DNA of 64,000 nt, from assembly GCA_012656075.1 (NCBI GenBank), contig JAAKBF010000227.1:1-64000 (forward strand). Direction: 5' to 3'. This stretch comes from Phytophthora hibernalis. Taxonomy: Eukaryota > Oomycota > Peronosporomycetes > Peronosporales > Peronosporaceae. The notes beneath the pieces are model-generated. The model was not told the origin of the DNA, searched no databases, and saw nothing but the letters and a program-made list of their open reading frames with translations. Positions 12,690 through 23,108 of the stretch are shown piece after piece. Within the stretch, counting starts at the first letter, position 1; each line of letters begins with the position of its first letter. Made by a program: the position numbers and the translations under genes.

Positions 12690-14987
12690 AGAGGTGTATG
12701 TCCGTGATGGTGGCGAACTGTTTGCGGAGGACGTGCAGGGAGCTGGCTGTGCTGCCCGAGGTCTCGACCACGACCGACGAGGTGACGATCCATGACATTC
12801 AGGTAGGTGGTTTCGAAGGCGGCGATCCGGAGAAGATCGAGACGCTTCGGCAGATTATCTGGCGGAAACACCACCTCTTGCTCGGTAAGGAAATGCTCTG
12901 CCGCCCGCAGCGCGGGTGTGGTCTGCGACATCGACGTAGGTGATGCCAAGCCGATCGCCCAGCGAGTGCGCAAGATCGCGCCGCGATTCAGGGAGAAGGT
13001 GTCAGATCTGCTCAAAGGATTGTTATCTGCGACTATTATCAAGTATTCGACCTCACCATGGGCGTCCCCGATCGTGATCATTATCACGAAGAATGGAGTG
13101 GATATACGCCTATGCATCGACTACCGGCTGGTGAACAGCCTGACCAGGATGATGGTCTACCCCATGCATTTGATAAACGAGCTGCTAGAGAACTTAGGTG
13201 AAGTCCTCCGGTACTGCTCTCTGGATATGGCTAGTGGGGTTGGGTCGTGACCATGACCGATCGGTCGCGGGCGATCTCGGCTTTCATCACCCTCTTCGGG
13301 CTGTTTGAGTGGAACCGGATGCCATTCGGTCTTCAGAATGCGCCACAGATCTACCAACGTCTGATCGACAACGCCCTATATGGATTTATGAAGATCTCTC
13401 GATCTGGTAACTCGGAAGGTCTCGTAGACCTGTTTGAAAGTGGGGAGCCCCTGGCCCTCGTCGACGGTCGGTGCTTGGGCGTCGATCTTACATCGACGAT
13501 ATCCTAGTAACCGCTGGGTCGTGAGACCAGTTCTGTGGCCGAGTGGAAGCTCTGCTAGAAGCGTGTGATAAGTGAAACCTGTCGATCAGCGTCGTGAAGA
13601 GTTTCTGGGGCGTGCGGAAGGTGGACTACCTAGGACATCAAGTGTCGAGCAACGGGCTAGAAGCTCACCCGAAGGATTTGAAGGCACTGACCGATCTGCC
13701 GTTCCCGAGATCGCTGCAAGCGATGCAGTCGTTCCTGGGCAGTCTGAATTACTACGGCCGTTTTATCGAGGACTACGCGGTGTACGCGGCTGTTCTGTAT
13801 GAACTGCGCGAGGTGGACTTTGCGGAACTTAAGAAGAGTCAGGACCTCCAGCGGGTCCTCGATCCGACGAAGTCGGACCAAGACATGTCACGACAGACGA
13901 AGACCGATCGAGACGAGTCAGCTCCAGTCGGGTTTGATGAGAAATGGATTCGTTCGCTCCGGGCTTTCGAGGACTTGAAGCGGAAGATCGCGACTACCCC
14001 AGTCCTCAAACACTTCGACCCCGATCGACATCCGGTGATAATTGTCTATGCTAACGACTGTGCGATATCGGTTGCCCTGGTGCAGGAGCATGATCAGGTA
14101 TATTATCCCGTCACCTTCGCCAGTCGCACGCTGAAGTCGAACGAGCTCAACTACAATGTGGTGGAAAATGAAGTGCTGGCGCTGTTGCGGATCCTAGATC
14201 TGAACTACTACATGTTGGTCGGTCGATCGATCCGGATTTTGTCTCGCCATTCCACCCTGGCCAGGGTGTTTAAGTCACCCGGTTTGCAGGGGCGGCTGGG
14301 ACAGTGGGAGGCGCTCATATCACCTTGGACGTTGGAGATTGTGAAGTGTACAAAGGGAGAGGACGAAATCCTCGGGACAATCGCAGCAAGTATCACCCCT
14401 AGGTCGGAAGAGGACGAAGCCTTGATCGCTATCGCCCCGAAGAAGGACCCCCGACGCCCAGTTCAGGCCCCGATCCCAACTATTCAGGCCGGAGAAGAGC
14501 TGTGGGTGGTGAGTTTCGATGGATCAGCCCGCGTCAGGCGCGGAGGTGGCGCTTACAGTGCGATCGTGTGGAGTCTGCCAAGCTGGACTGTGGTGAAAGC
14601 TCGATCGGGCTACAGCGAGGGCATGACGGTGAATGAGGCTGAGTGTAATGCCCTCCTACTGTGTTTCGACCTTCTCGGAGACCTCGATCCAGGACGGCTG
14701 GTGATCTGTGGCGACTCTAACCTGGTGATCCGACAAGTCCGAGGGAGATCGATTGTAAAGCACCTGGTCTGACACTATTGAGACAGAAGGCGCTCGATCG
14801 ACTCCGAGAATGGCCAGTACATGAGCTGTTGCATGTCAAGCGTGACTGGAACGCCAGCGCGGACAGTCTCGCTAGCGCAGCTCTCCAGCGTCAAAAGGGC
14901 GTGATCGTGGAAGGTGAAGTGGAGTGGCAGGATTTGGCCACTCTGAATCGGTTGGGCGAGATCCTGACTGTTCGATCAGAGGAGTGA
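12690..14987 (+). pseudogene. pol: Gypsy reverse transcriptase with two RNase H domains
   Basis: RT is readable in pieces. A leader with FEGGDPEKIETLRQII (about 12810-12855) is followed by VDIRLCIDYRLVN, FGLFEWNRMPFGLQNAP and the catalytic YIDD at 13489-13500, then GHQVSSNGLEAHPKDL. The first RNase H follows (about 13990-14270, FASRTLKSNELNYNVVENEVLALL). A tether leads to a second, plant/archaeal-type RNase H (14505-14987) with all four acidic positions visible: FDGSA, NEAECN, CGDSN, and the last Asp in SADSLAS. In-frame TGA codons occur at 13522 and 13573. Frame slips occur near 12900, 13235 (G/T runs), and 14743 (a G run). Confidence 0.9.
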
Positions 14988-15207
14988 GTGGTCAAATCGT
15001 TCACAGCGATTTACGAGCGACCACTGTGTCAATGCAGGCGAAATTGACAGGCTTCGACTCGTGCTGTCTGACCAAGGATAGTCACCACTGTCACGTTACC
15101 GGTGCTCCATTCTGGTCAGCGCCAGAGATTTTACGAGGCGAAGAGCTCACTACCAAGTCTCACACGTAGTCACGCGGTCAGGCAACAGGTCCAGATCTAC
15201 CCCGACG

Positions 15208-16857
15208 GTGTTGCGAGAGGAATACATTTGCAGTCTTCGAGTAGACCGAATCAGACAGTCCCAAGACGAGGAAGTCTGGATCGCGGGGTTGAAGAAATAC
15301 TTGGTCGGCAACGTATCGGATCTACCTCAAGAGGAAGCGCGATCGTACGGCAATATCGCGACGGATTATGAGATAGACGACCAAGATCTGCTGTTCTACT
15401 ATCCACCCGGGCAAGGATCGAGCGTCGATCGAGACGAATTGATGAGACTGGTGGTGCCAGAAACGCTTCACTGAGACGTTTTGCATCACTACCATTCAAG
15501 CCTAGAAGGAGGTCATCAAGGTATCGGTCGCACATATCAACGGATCCGGCGCCATTTCCACTGGAGAGGGCTGCATTAGAGTGTCCAGAGCTATGTTGGA
15601 GAGTGTGTAGACTGCGAGACCGGCAAGGGGCGACCCACGATCGGGGGCGAATCTCCGGGTAATATCCAAGCGACGTACCCTTTTCAGGTTATCGCGATGG
15701 ATCACATACCCTCGCTACCAAAGTCGGTCAAGGGCAATACGGAGCTGTTGATCTGGGTCGATCTGTTCACGGGCTATGTGATCGCGAAAGCAAGCGCATC
15801 CAGAACGGCGCAGACGATCGCCGAATCCTATGAAGAATGCGTTTTTCGACGATTTGGGGCGAGCGAAGTGATCCGACACGATCGAGACCGCGATTTATGG
15901 CAGACTTCTTCCGATCGTTTAACAAGATCATCGGACAACGTGAGAGGGCGACTATGGCCTATCGACCTCAAGCCAACGGAACCGCAGAGCGAATGGTGCA
16001 GACCTCGACAAGAGCGCTGAAAATGTACGTTCAAGATCTGGATCAACGAGATTGGGATAAATATGCCGAACCTCTGATGTTCGCGATCAATACCGCTCAA
16101 GATCGAGCTCACGGAGACACTCCATTCTACTTAGTACATGGCTGGGACCCGAGATCGACCCTGGAAGCGGTCATACCTGTGGGCAGCACCCGGAACCACG
16201 ATCGAGACGCTCGACAGTGGAGGTACCAAGTGCAACGAAATTACACCCAAGCTAGTGGATAGGTCAATGATCGTCTGAGGCAAGCGATAGGCGATCGGGC
16301 CGACCGGCTCAACGACAAGATCCGACCGCACTCGATCGACGTTGGGTCTCAAGTCTGGCTGTACTTGGATCGAGTGAAGGAAGGGTATGCGCGAAAGCTG
16401 GCTCATCTGTGGTATGGTCCTTTCCGAGTCGCGGAAAAGGTCAACGAGTACTCGATGAAGCTCCAGACAGCCGGCACAGATTATCGTCTGTTCCCGATCG
16501 TGCACGTCTCGAAGTTGAAGCTGGTCCGCGACTTTCCAGATCGGCCACAGGTAGAACTGACGGATCCCGACGCGGATCGACTAGATTTCGACGAGGTCTC
16601 TGCTACCTGAAGACAGTTGGACGCCGGATCTCGAGGACGGAGAGTATGAAGTGGAGAAGATCACCGACATGCGAACCGGTCGACGGACCAGATACGGGCG
16701 CACATAATGGGAGTTCTTGGTGCGCTTGAAGGGGTATGACGACCCGAGCTGGATCGACGACGCCGATCTCAACTGTGGGGCGCTCCTACACGAGTTCCTT
16801 CGCGATTGCGGGAACCGGAATCGGTTCGTAGTGATGCAATCTCACGAGGAGGAGTGA
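15208..16857 (+). pseudogene. int: Gypsy integrase with C-terminal chromodomain
   Basis: The HHCC zinc region is readable around 15478-15625 (HHYHSSLEGGHQG to CVDCETGKG). The DDE core follows: Asp in AMDHIPS (15700), Asp in RHDRD (about 15880), and Glu in NGTAERMVQ (about 15985). The GPF module (YGPFRVAEKV, about 16410) is followed by a chromodomain from YEVEKI (about 16640) to LVRLKGYDDPSWIDDADLN (about 16725-16780), which in related elements directs insertion to marked chromatin. Stops interrupt the frame at 15472, 15577, 16260 and about 16707, and the frame shifts near 15880 and 16600. The end at about 16857 is the HEEE stop, followed by about 400 bp of spacer before the antisense ORF. Confidence 0.9.
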
Positions 16858-17257
16858 GATCGACTCCCTCGGGGCATATAGGCTGCTCCGGGACGTAATC
16901 GGAAGACGGATCTGCAGGGAGACTGCAGATCGGCGGAAAGGATATTTGTATGAGTTTTAACATATGCATATATATGAGTCTCGGAAGTCTAGGCCGGATC
17001 CCGCCACACACGATGAGGTCGGAGCCAGACACTGCTCAATCGAGCAACTATGTCAAGAAGTTGGAGAAGACCAGACAGATCGGGGCTCAAGAGGAAAAGA
17101 ACGTGTGGAATTGAGAAGTAAAGCGGTCGGATCTCAGACTACAACACCGGATGTCGAATGGCAACCGCCAGGAGGCGCAAGTTACTGGATCAAGGGAAAT
17201 CCCGATCGGTCGTGTCGAGATCGTGCGAGATCGTGTGGGATCGACTGACGGGTGCGG

Positions 17258-19947
17258 CTACGGGACGAACTTGTTCCGCAGGCGGTTGACTCGACGAGCA
17301 GGGTGTTCCTGAGGAAGATCGCGGAATTGGTTGCGCCAGTGGTCAGCGTCGTGGCTCTCGTCCAGAGCCTCGAGTAGATCATCAGGTGGTGCTCGGTGGT
17401 TGGCAAGAGATTGCTGACCTGGGTACCAGGTCGTCTCAGGAGCTGTGGGAGGTATGTGAAGGATCAGCGGATCTAGCAGCAAATCCACGTCAGCCCAACC
17501 ATCACGCATCAAAGGTAACAGTTCGTCCAAGAGTTGACGCCAGTGTACACCTGCGTCGATCCGACGCCGTCGGCGTCGGGCGTGATAATCCGCGAGGACA
17601 GCATCGGCGTCCATCTGCGCGGTCGTGATCGGCAGGTAGTGGGTCATCTCCCAGAACGCTTGGAGATACTGCTCCTCGAACGCCAGATACGCCCGGACCC
17701 ATTCGCCCAATGCAGTGCGGGCAGCCAGGTGTCGACGCACGTCGAAGGTCACCGCGTCCACAGTATTCTCCATGACTTCCCATGGCGTGGAATTCATCAA
17801 AGCAGTGACGTTCGGGCCGGTGATAAGGGTGTCCAGATTGCCAGTCCCAGGAGCAGGCCCACGAACTCCGCGCATACGCCTAGGGAAGTACCAGCCCGCT
17901 GGCACCGAGAAGTGATCGAGCAGCGTGCGGCGGATCATCCCGGTTAGCTGCAACTGGTTCACGATCGCGGCCGACCAAGGCTCGACGTCGGCTTGGTTAA
18001 AGTGGCGGAGCCGATCGAATCCCGGGATGGAAATGGATAGATCGAACAGGGGCGGGGTCAGTCCGCCTTGAGGCCCTGGAGATGGTGCAGGAGATCCACC
18101 TGGCGATCCGCCTGGCGACCCGTTCGGTGATCCCGGAGGAGAAGACTCGGGGCCATCGGAGCCGGGGGCCTCGATCGGGTGAGAAGGCTCGCCTTCAGAC
18201 CCAGCGGGTCGGCGACGGGCTTCAGAGCGAGATCGAGACAAAGCTGCCAAGGCCTGATCGTCGATCTCGTCTTCATCTTCCTCCTCCTCCTCCTGTTCGT
18301 CGGTGAGTGTCGTCTTCCCCCTCTCCTCTTCCTCGTCGGCATTTTCTTCGGTTGCCTCTTCTTCCTTTTCGATGTCGCGTTTTTCTTCCGTGTCATGAGG
18401 TGGGGCGGACTCCGGAGGGATCCCAAACAATTCGTAGTCGTCATCACCGCCGTCGTCTTGGATCTCCTTGACCGACTCTGGTTCTTCCTCGATCGACTCC
18501 GGTTCTTCGACGTCGGAACCTGGGGGTGTCGGTGATCGGCTGGCTGGAGGTGCAGAGTGTTCACGCCTCTTGCGAGAGTCCGGCTGCTGCGAAGGAGACG
18601 CCGACCGACTCCGATCTCTCTTCCCGTGCAGATCGTGAGACGGCGAAGAAGGAGCCAGATCGCAGGACGGTGAAGGATAAGCAGACAGAGACCAGCCGCC
18701 GCATGGAGACCCGGCTAGATGGGCTGTGTGCCACAGGTCGTGCCCCCAGACCCATGAGATCGCTGATGTCGAGAAGTTGCCGATAGGCAGCCTTTGATCA
18801 GCACTCTGCTTATCCAGGGCACGGGCGACCCGCTGAGCATTTGCGAGCTCCTGTTGCGCGTCCGTCAGTTCCGTCCCTGTATAGTGATCAAGATCGACAA
18901 AGTCAGATCCGAGAAGAAAGGGGCTACCAACGACAGAAAGGGTACGTACGCAGTCGAGCGGAATCATCTACTGCGACGTTACGATCACGAGTCACGGCGG
19001 TGAGACCGGACCGACTCGTGGTCTGTTCACGACGCAGATCCTCGATCACGTGTCACGGCGGCGAGACCGGACCGACTCGTGTCTGGTCACGCCGCAGATC
19101 CTCGTTCTCTGCGCGGAGTTGATCGCGCGTTCTGCAATTTGATCGAGGACCGATCGCATCACAACTGGGTCAGATCCATCGGGACGCGGAGTGGCGGGTG
19201 GTGTCGCAGGCTGGGCAGGCGTTGCGCTTGCATGGCGCAACCGAGCCTCCGCTCGTTGACGCTCAAATTCTAGCCGCGACACCTCCGATCGAGCGTGGTC
19301 ACGCTCCACCTCCGCTTGCTCTAGCTGAGTCCGGGCTGACTGCACACGAGCATCCACTTCCACGCGATCGGACTGAGATCCGACCGTCTGGGCTCGAGCC
19401 AACCCGTCCTCTGCGTGATGAAGCGCCCTCGGTATAGGTCGAGACTGATCTGGAAGGAAGAAAGGTCGTCGCGAGCGAACAACAGCTCACGTTCGTTGCA
19501 GTCGACTTGCGCCCGGACATCCTCCACGGTGTCGGAGGCCAGATCGAGCTGGTAAGCCTGATCTCGGTTGGTCTCCTCCGCACGAGCCAGCTCTTGCTGC
19601 ATACGGGCGAGACGGCGTTCCGATCCATGGAGATCGTCACTCTGTTGCTGGACTTGAAAGCGCAGATCTTGGAGTTCTTCCGACGCGGCGAAGCTAGCCG
19701 GCCCCTGCTGACGAGCGTCGATCTCGGCACGCAGACGTCGGATCTCCGCGTCTTGGTCTTGGAGGAGGTGCTCCAGACCTCGCAGTTCGTTGGACATCCG
19801 GGTCATTGTTTGGTCTTGCTCCGCGCGGTCTTGAAGCTGCTGATCTCGGGTGGTCCGAGCTTGGCGAAGCTCCCCTTGCAGGAATGCAACTTGCCGTGGG
19901 GCGCCGAATGCAAAACGGGCCGAGGCGACCGATCTGCGTGAAGCCAT
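17258..19947 (-). CDS. Antisense ORF inside the Gypsy element: coiled coil, acidic linker, unknown C-terminal domain
   Basis: This lies between integrase and the 3' LTR on the opposite strand. Starting at the ATG at 19947, the first part (to about 19100) is a long heptad-rich coiled coil (many E/Q/R/L, for example RGLEHLLQDQDAEIRRLRAE). A one-base slip near 19430 separates two coiled-coil frames. The 569-codon frame 17258-18967 then gives a Pro/Ser-rich segment, a very acidic stretch (about 18250-18500, EEEEEDEDEID), GSP repeats, and a compact domain (about 17260-18060) starting LFDLSISIPGFDRLRHF. I do not recognise that domain. A tandem repeat near 19.0 kb sits at the join. Antisense ORFs at this place are known in some plant Gypsy elements, but the function is unknown. 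Confidence 0.7.
18993..19110. repeat. 61-bp tandem repeat, two copies
   Basis: CACGGCGGTGAGACCGGACC starts unit 1 at 18993; unit 2 starts at 19054 with one change in that word. It lies where the antisense ORF changes frame, between the coiled coil and the acidic region. Confidence 0.8.
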
Positions 19948-20116
19948 GCCCGGGGAAGGTGATCACGACCGAGGTGGGGTGTTGCTCGGAAGTCGCGCCG
20001 AAGTCTCGGATGGATGATCGCTCATCTTGAGGCGGCTTGGGTAGCAGGGAGAAGATTGGCGAATGAGCGCCCGAAGTTCAAGCGCTGTGCGGCCCCAACT
20101 TCGGACGAGGGGCGGT

Positions 20117-21217
20117 TGTGGCGAAGCGCCTAATAAGATTGGCGGACCGGCTACGAGAAAGACGGGTCAAAGATGAGAAAAGCGCGATCCCCGATTCCGC
20201 CAGAGAAGCTTGGGTGTCTCACGGGGACTATGCGTCCACGTCATGGTTGATGTCGAAGGGGCGAGATCAAGTGAGATAAAGAAGATGGTACCGCAGATGA
20301 GTCCAGATCGACCTCGATCGGTGCGTCGGAATCGATCGTGGCTCGATCGCTGAGTCAGCTGATCGTACCTCGATCGCCCCTCGATCGTAACACTTCGATC
20401 GCTCTTTGATCGTAACACCCCGATCGCTCTTCGATCGAGGATCCACCGATCGACCAGCTGTCTTTCCAGATCGGGCGAAGACGACATCGACTAGCACCGG
20501 GAAGGAGGGGTAAGAGTGGCGGCAGGTGACACGCAAGGCATCTAGCGGTTGTTTAGTGGAGTTCAGACTAAGTGTTTGGCGGAGATAGACGTAACCATAA
20601 ATCAGACTCGAATTTGCACTGAACATCGCAAGTGCCTTAAGACGGGAAGAACATTGGCCCCATAAGGTGTTTGCATACTAGCGTTAGTAGATCTAGTGTT
20701 GTAGCGTAAGGATCGGATAACACATTGGCCGACCTTCCTACGCCTAAGTCTCTATCGTTCTAGTGCATACCTCGATCGACTGGATTACTGCTTGGCCGTC
20801 GATCGTCTTCGAACTCTCGTCAACTCAAGTCCCGCTATTGGAAGCGGCAAGCACCCAAAGGAAAGGAAAAGGAAAGGAAAACAACGCCCCACAAGGCATC
20901 CCCAGGCTTCGGATCAAGTCCAAGCCCTCGATCGACTCTCGACAACACCCGATCGAGCCATATACTCGGCTGTAGCGTGAAGACTTCCGCGCTACTCCAC
21001 CCCGTCCCCGCGTTCCGCCAGGACGTTCAAGACTTCTTGTCACTGCACTCTTCGGAGTCCCGAGAGAGCAGATCCAACCCACCAACGGGTACACAAGGTG
21101 AGACCAAGTTCAGCAGATCACGGATCATCGGGGACCCCCTCCGTTAGTAGGTGTCTGGGCGCAGTGGGAAGTCGGATCTGGTCTTAACAAGATTTCGGCT
21201 GATCCCGCTACACCACA
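20117..21217 (+). repeat. 3' LTR of the Gypsy element
   Basis: Near-identical direct copy of 7292-8392. Differences noticed by eye: 20636, 20821, about 21170, about 21182, about 21195 and the last base. A purine-rich GACGAGGGGCGG lies just upstream (about 20103-20115) and could be the polypurine tract. Confidence 0.95.
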
Positions 21218-21538
21218 AATGCTGTCTTATGGATTCGACACTCAAGTAGATCTTGTACTTGGTGCAGCCGTGGTACACAACTTCATTCGTCGAGTCGGAG
21301 AACCTTCCGGCCCTCTGGATCTACCTGATCGGATACCTACTACTGACATCGACATCCAAGTGGAAGACATCAGTTCTGAAATAGAGACAGCAAACGTAGT
21401 AAGGTTTCGAGACGAGATTGCGCAGCAAATGTGGACAGATTACAAAGTTTATCTCGCACGTAGAGATAACAGTGTAGTGGTCTAAGGAGATTTAAAGAGA
21501 GTGTAAGTTTAGTTTTACACATACGCAACTGATATTGA

Positions 21539-22600
21539 CTAGATCGCTACACTTAACAGATATGCAGCTTTCATGTCGCTATCAAGAACGTTAAAAGCGT
21601 CTGCTGCAACCGGATGTGCCACAAAGTGGTTGACGTAGCGAATTCGATCTGCAGAACTCATATCCGTGCTGTGATCTGCTATAAAACTCGTAATCGCAAT
21701 CTGAACTTGGGAACGGGCCCGTTGCCGCACTCGGCGGCCCTGCTACTCAACAAGTTTCTCGAGTGCGTCTGAAATTCGCTCTCCACTGTTTCGACGGCGG
21801 CGACCTAAACTCCTTGGTTGGTTTGGAGCGGTAGGTGTTCCTGGCGTTCGTGGACCCGGAGTACCTTCTGTACTGGGACGATCTCCACGACCTGGGGTAC
21901 TTGCAGTACTCGTATGATCTCCACGACCTAGGGTACCTGCAATACCCGTACGATCTAGAGTATCTGAACGACCCGGACTACGTAGTTCTCCCGGATTACC
22001 TGAACGACTTGAATTGTCTGCAAGATGTGGAGTACTAGGAGTCTCCGGATCTTGACAGCCTGTCGGACGGCTTGGAATACCCGGAGAGTCTGGAATTGGT
22101 CGACTACACGGAATAGACGAACGCCCCGGAGTACTCGGAGAATGCGAACCGTCACTGTCTGAATTGTCCTCGGCAACGTTAACTGTTGAAGCTCTATCAT
22201 GACGTCCGGTAGCAACCACACCACCAAGAACCTCATGAAGCTCATTGTAGTGTGCGAATGGTTTATCCCGAAATTGTTTCGCCTCAGCATGTTTTTACAA
22301 ATACACGTCCCAAACAGAGCTTGGAGCTGTCGGTCCCCCTGTTCTCGGGTGTCTACCAAATCCACTGTTGCCAATCAGCTCCCCATAGACTACATATTTC
22401 CTTTTTAATTGTTGCAGGCGACTCTGCAACTGCGCTTTCGTGAAAGTCTGCTGCACGGCTGCGTTGAATCGATTCAGGATTCTGGTCCAAGTCTGCTTCT
22501 TGAACCCAGTTTCAATACGCCCTAGCTTACGAGCCTCCGACAACACGACTTGAACAAATGTAACTCCAGCTTCATCGCTCCAAGTGCCAACGATTGCGCA
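21539..22600 (-). pseudogene. Harbinger ORF2: Myb/SANT-like DNA-binding protein with two nonsense codons
   Basis: In Harbinger elements this partner protein binds element ends and brings the transposase to the nucleus. Reading down from about 22600: WSDEAGVTFVQVV, ARKLGRIETGFKKQTW, QLQSRLQQLKRKY, then VWDVYL and HAEAKQFRDKPF form the Myb/SANT-like (Myb_DNA-bind_3 type) domain. A Ser/Pro/Thr-rich linker with GRGD and TPG repeats follows (21800-22150), and then a short C-terminal domain ending at 21539. The three track segments are in one frame and are separated only by TAA at 22295 and TAG at about 21740, so the copy is inactivated by point mutations. It is convergent with the transposase (stop codons 51 bp apart). 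Confidence 0.75.
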
Positions 22601-22852
22601 GAACGAAAGAAACTCAAATGACCATTCGACCGCTAGTGCGGGTAAACTTCATAAGACTGGAAGGAGGTTGCCAATAAGATAAGGTTTCCGAAGACGTGGG
22701 CCCAACATTGCAAATCCAGCAGGATACATCGCCAAATTCGGCGATGAAGGAAATACATGTAGAATACTGAACCACACGATTATGGTTGACCGAATGAAAC
22801 TCGATTTGGCTTGATATCGCAAACACTCATTGTGTGTAAAAACGAAGCAAAA

Positions 22853-22881
22853 ATTGCAAATTGCGTGCTACCGAACGCACC
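22853..22881 (-). repeat. Harbinger right terminal inverted repeat
   Basis: Inverted partner of 6066-6094. It lies about 250 bp upstream of the Myb-like ORF2 start, as expected for an element end. Confidence 0.7.
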
Positions 22882-23108
22882 CTCAGAATATAACTTTATA
22901 TCATTTTTATATCTGATATTTTGAAAAATCCTCAATGATATTTAAATATTATGGTACTCTTTTGCATTTTGAAAGAATATAGATATTTTTGCCCAAAATA
23001 GTACTACCAATACCCGAAAATTTTATGCATTTTGAATTACCATTAGCCCCTGCCCACAAACCCGCAAAAGATAAATTGGAGCTAGATTATGAAGTAGGAA
23101 GCAACCTT
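22882..23108. other. AT-rich spacer with inverted 16-mer shared with 3.6 kb
   Basis: The spacer between the Harbinger end and the M96 gene stop. TTACCATTAGCCCCTG at 23037-23052 is the reverse complement of 3626-3641; both sites are flanked by AT-rich sequence. Confidence 0.5.

Larger units (their letters stand above)
7292..21217 (+). mobile_element. Full-length Ty3/Gypsy LTR retrotransposon, 13.9 kb, with chromodomain and antisense ORF
   Basis: Two direct LTRs of 1,101 bp (7292-8392 and 20117-21217) flank gag, protease, RT, RNase H, a second RNase H, integrase and chromodomain in Gypsy order. A minus-strand ORF fills the space between pol and the 3' LTR. The element starts TGTGGCG and the right LTR ends CCACA. 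The 4-bp sequence AATG at 7288-7291 and 21218-21221 is the target duplication. I see about six differences between the LTRs, so the insertion is recent. The reading frames nevertheless contain several stops and frame shifts, so as read this copy would need helper proteins. Confidence 0.95.
6301..21485 (+). pseudogene. PIF/Harbinger DDE transposase (HARBI1-like), interrupted by a Gypsy element
   Basis: The transposase would cut and join element ends. A Ser/Asp-rich start (from about 6301, no clear ATG) leads to the AIDGTH motif (first catalytic Asp), which is restored by a 69-bp GT-AG intron at 6812-6880. SAHDGRVL (second Asp region, about 7018-7042) follows, then NVIERTFGVLKK with the catalytic Glu (about 7235-7270). 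The frame slips at about 7012 (a G run) and 7266 (an A run). At 7291 the Gypsy LTR begins. The last part, starting LSYGFDTQVDLVLGAAVVHNF, resumes at 21222 and stops at 21485. The codons on both sides of the insertion join naturally after one copy of the AATG duplication is removed. Confidence 0.85.
6066..22881 (+). mobile_element. PIF/Harbinger DNA transposon, about 2.9 kb without the nested Gypsy element
   Basis: The element has the two Harbinger genes: a DDE transposase on the plus strand (about 6301-7291 and 21222-21485) and a Myb/SANT-like ORF2 on the minus strand (21539-22600), meeting tail to tail. Its ends carry an inverted repeat. GGTGCGTTCGGT at 6066-6077 matches ACCGAACGCACC at 22870-22881 exactly, and the match extends to 24 of 29 bases. 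A 13.9-kb Gypsy element sits inside the transposase. The expected 3-bp TWA target duplication is not seen (CAT on the left, CTC on the right), so the ends may be slightly misplaced or the flanks mutated. Both genes are broken, so the copy is non-autonomous. Confidence 0.75.

Noticed and set aside
11901..16262. Alternative genetic code or stop-codon readthrough to explain TGA at Trp sites
   Set aside because: Host genes here (M96, dehydrogenase) end at ordinary stops and use TGG for Trp. TAG and TAA also interrupt the element, so mutation or sequencing error is simpler.
17386..18306. Plus-strand frames opposite the antisense ORF (17386-17628, 17534-17947, 18082-18306)
   Set aside because: No dom­ains, and their composition is the complement of the better-organised minus frame, so they are shadows.
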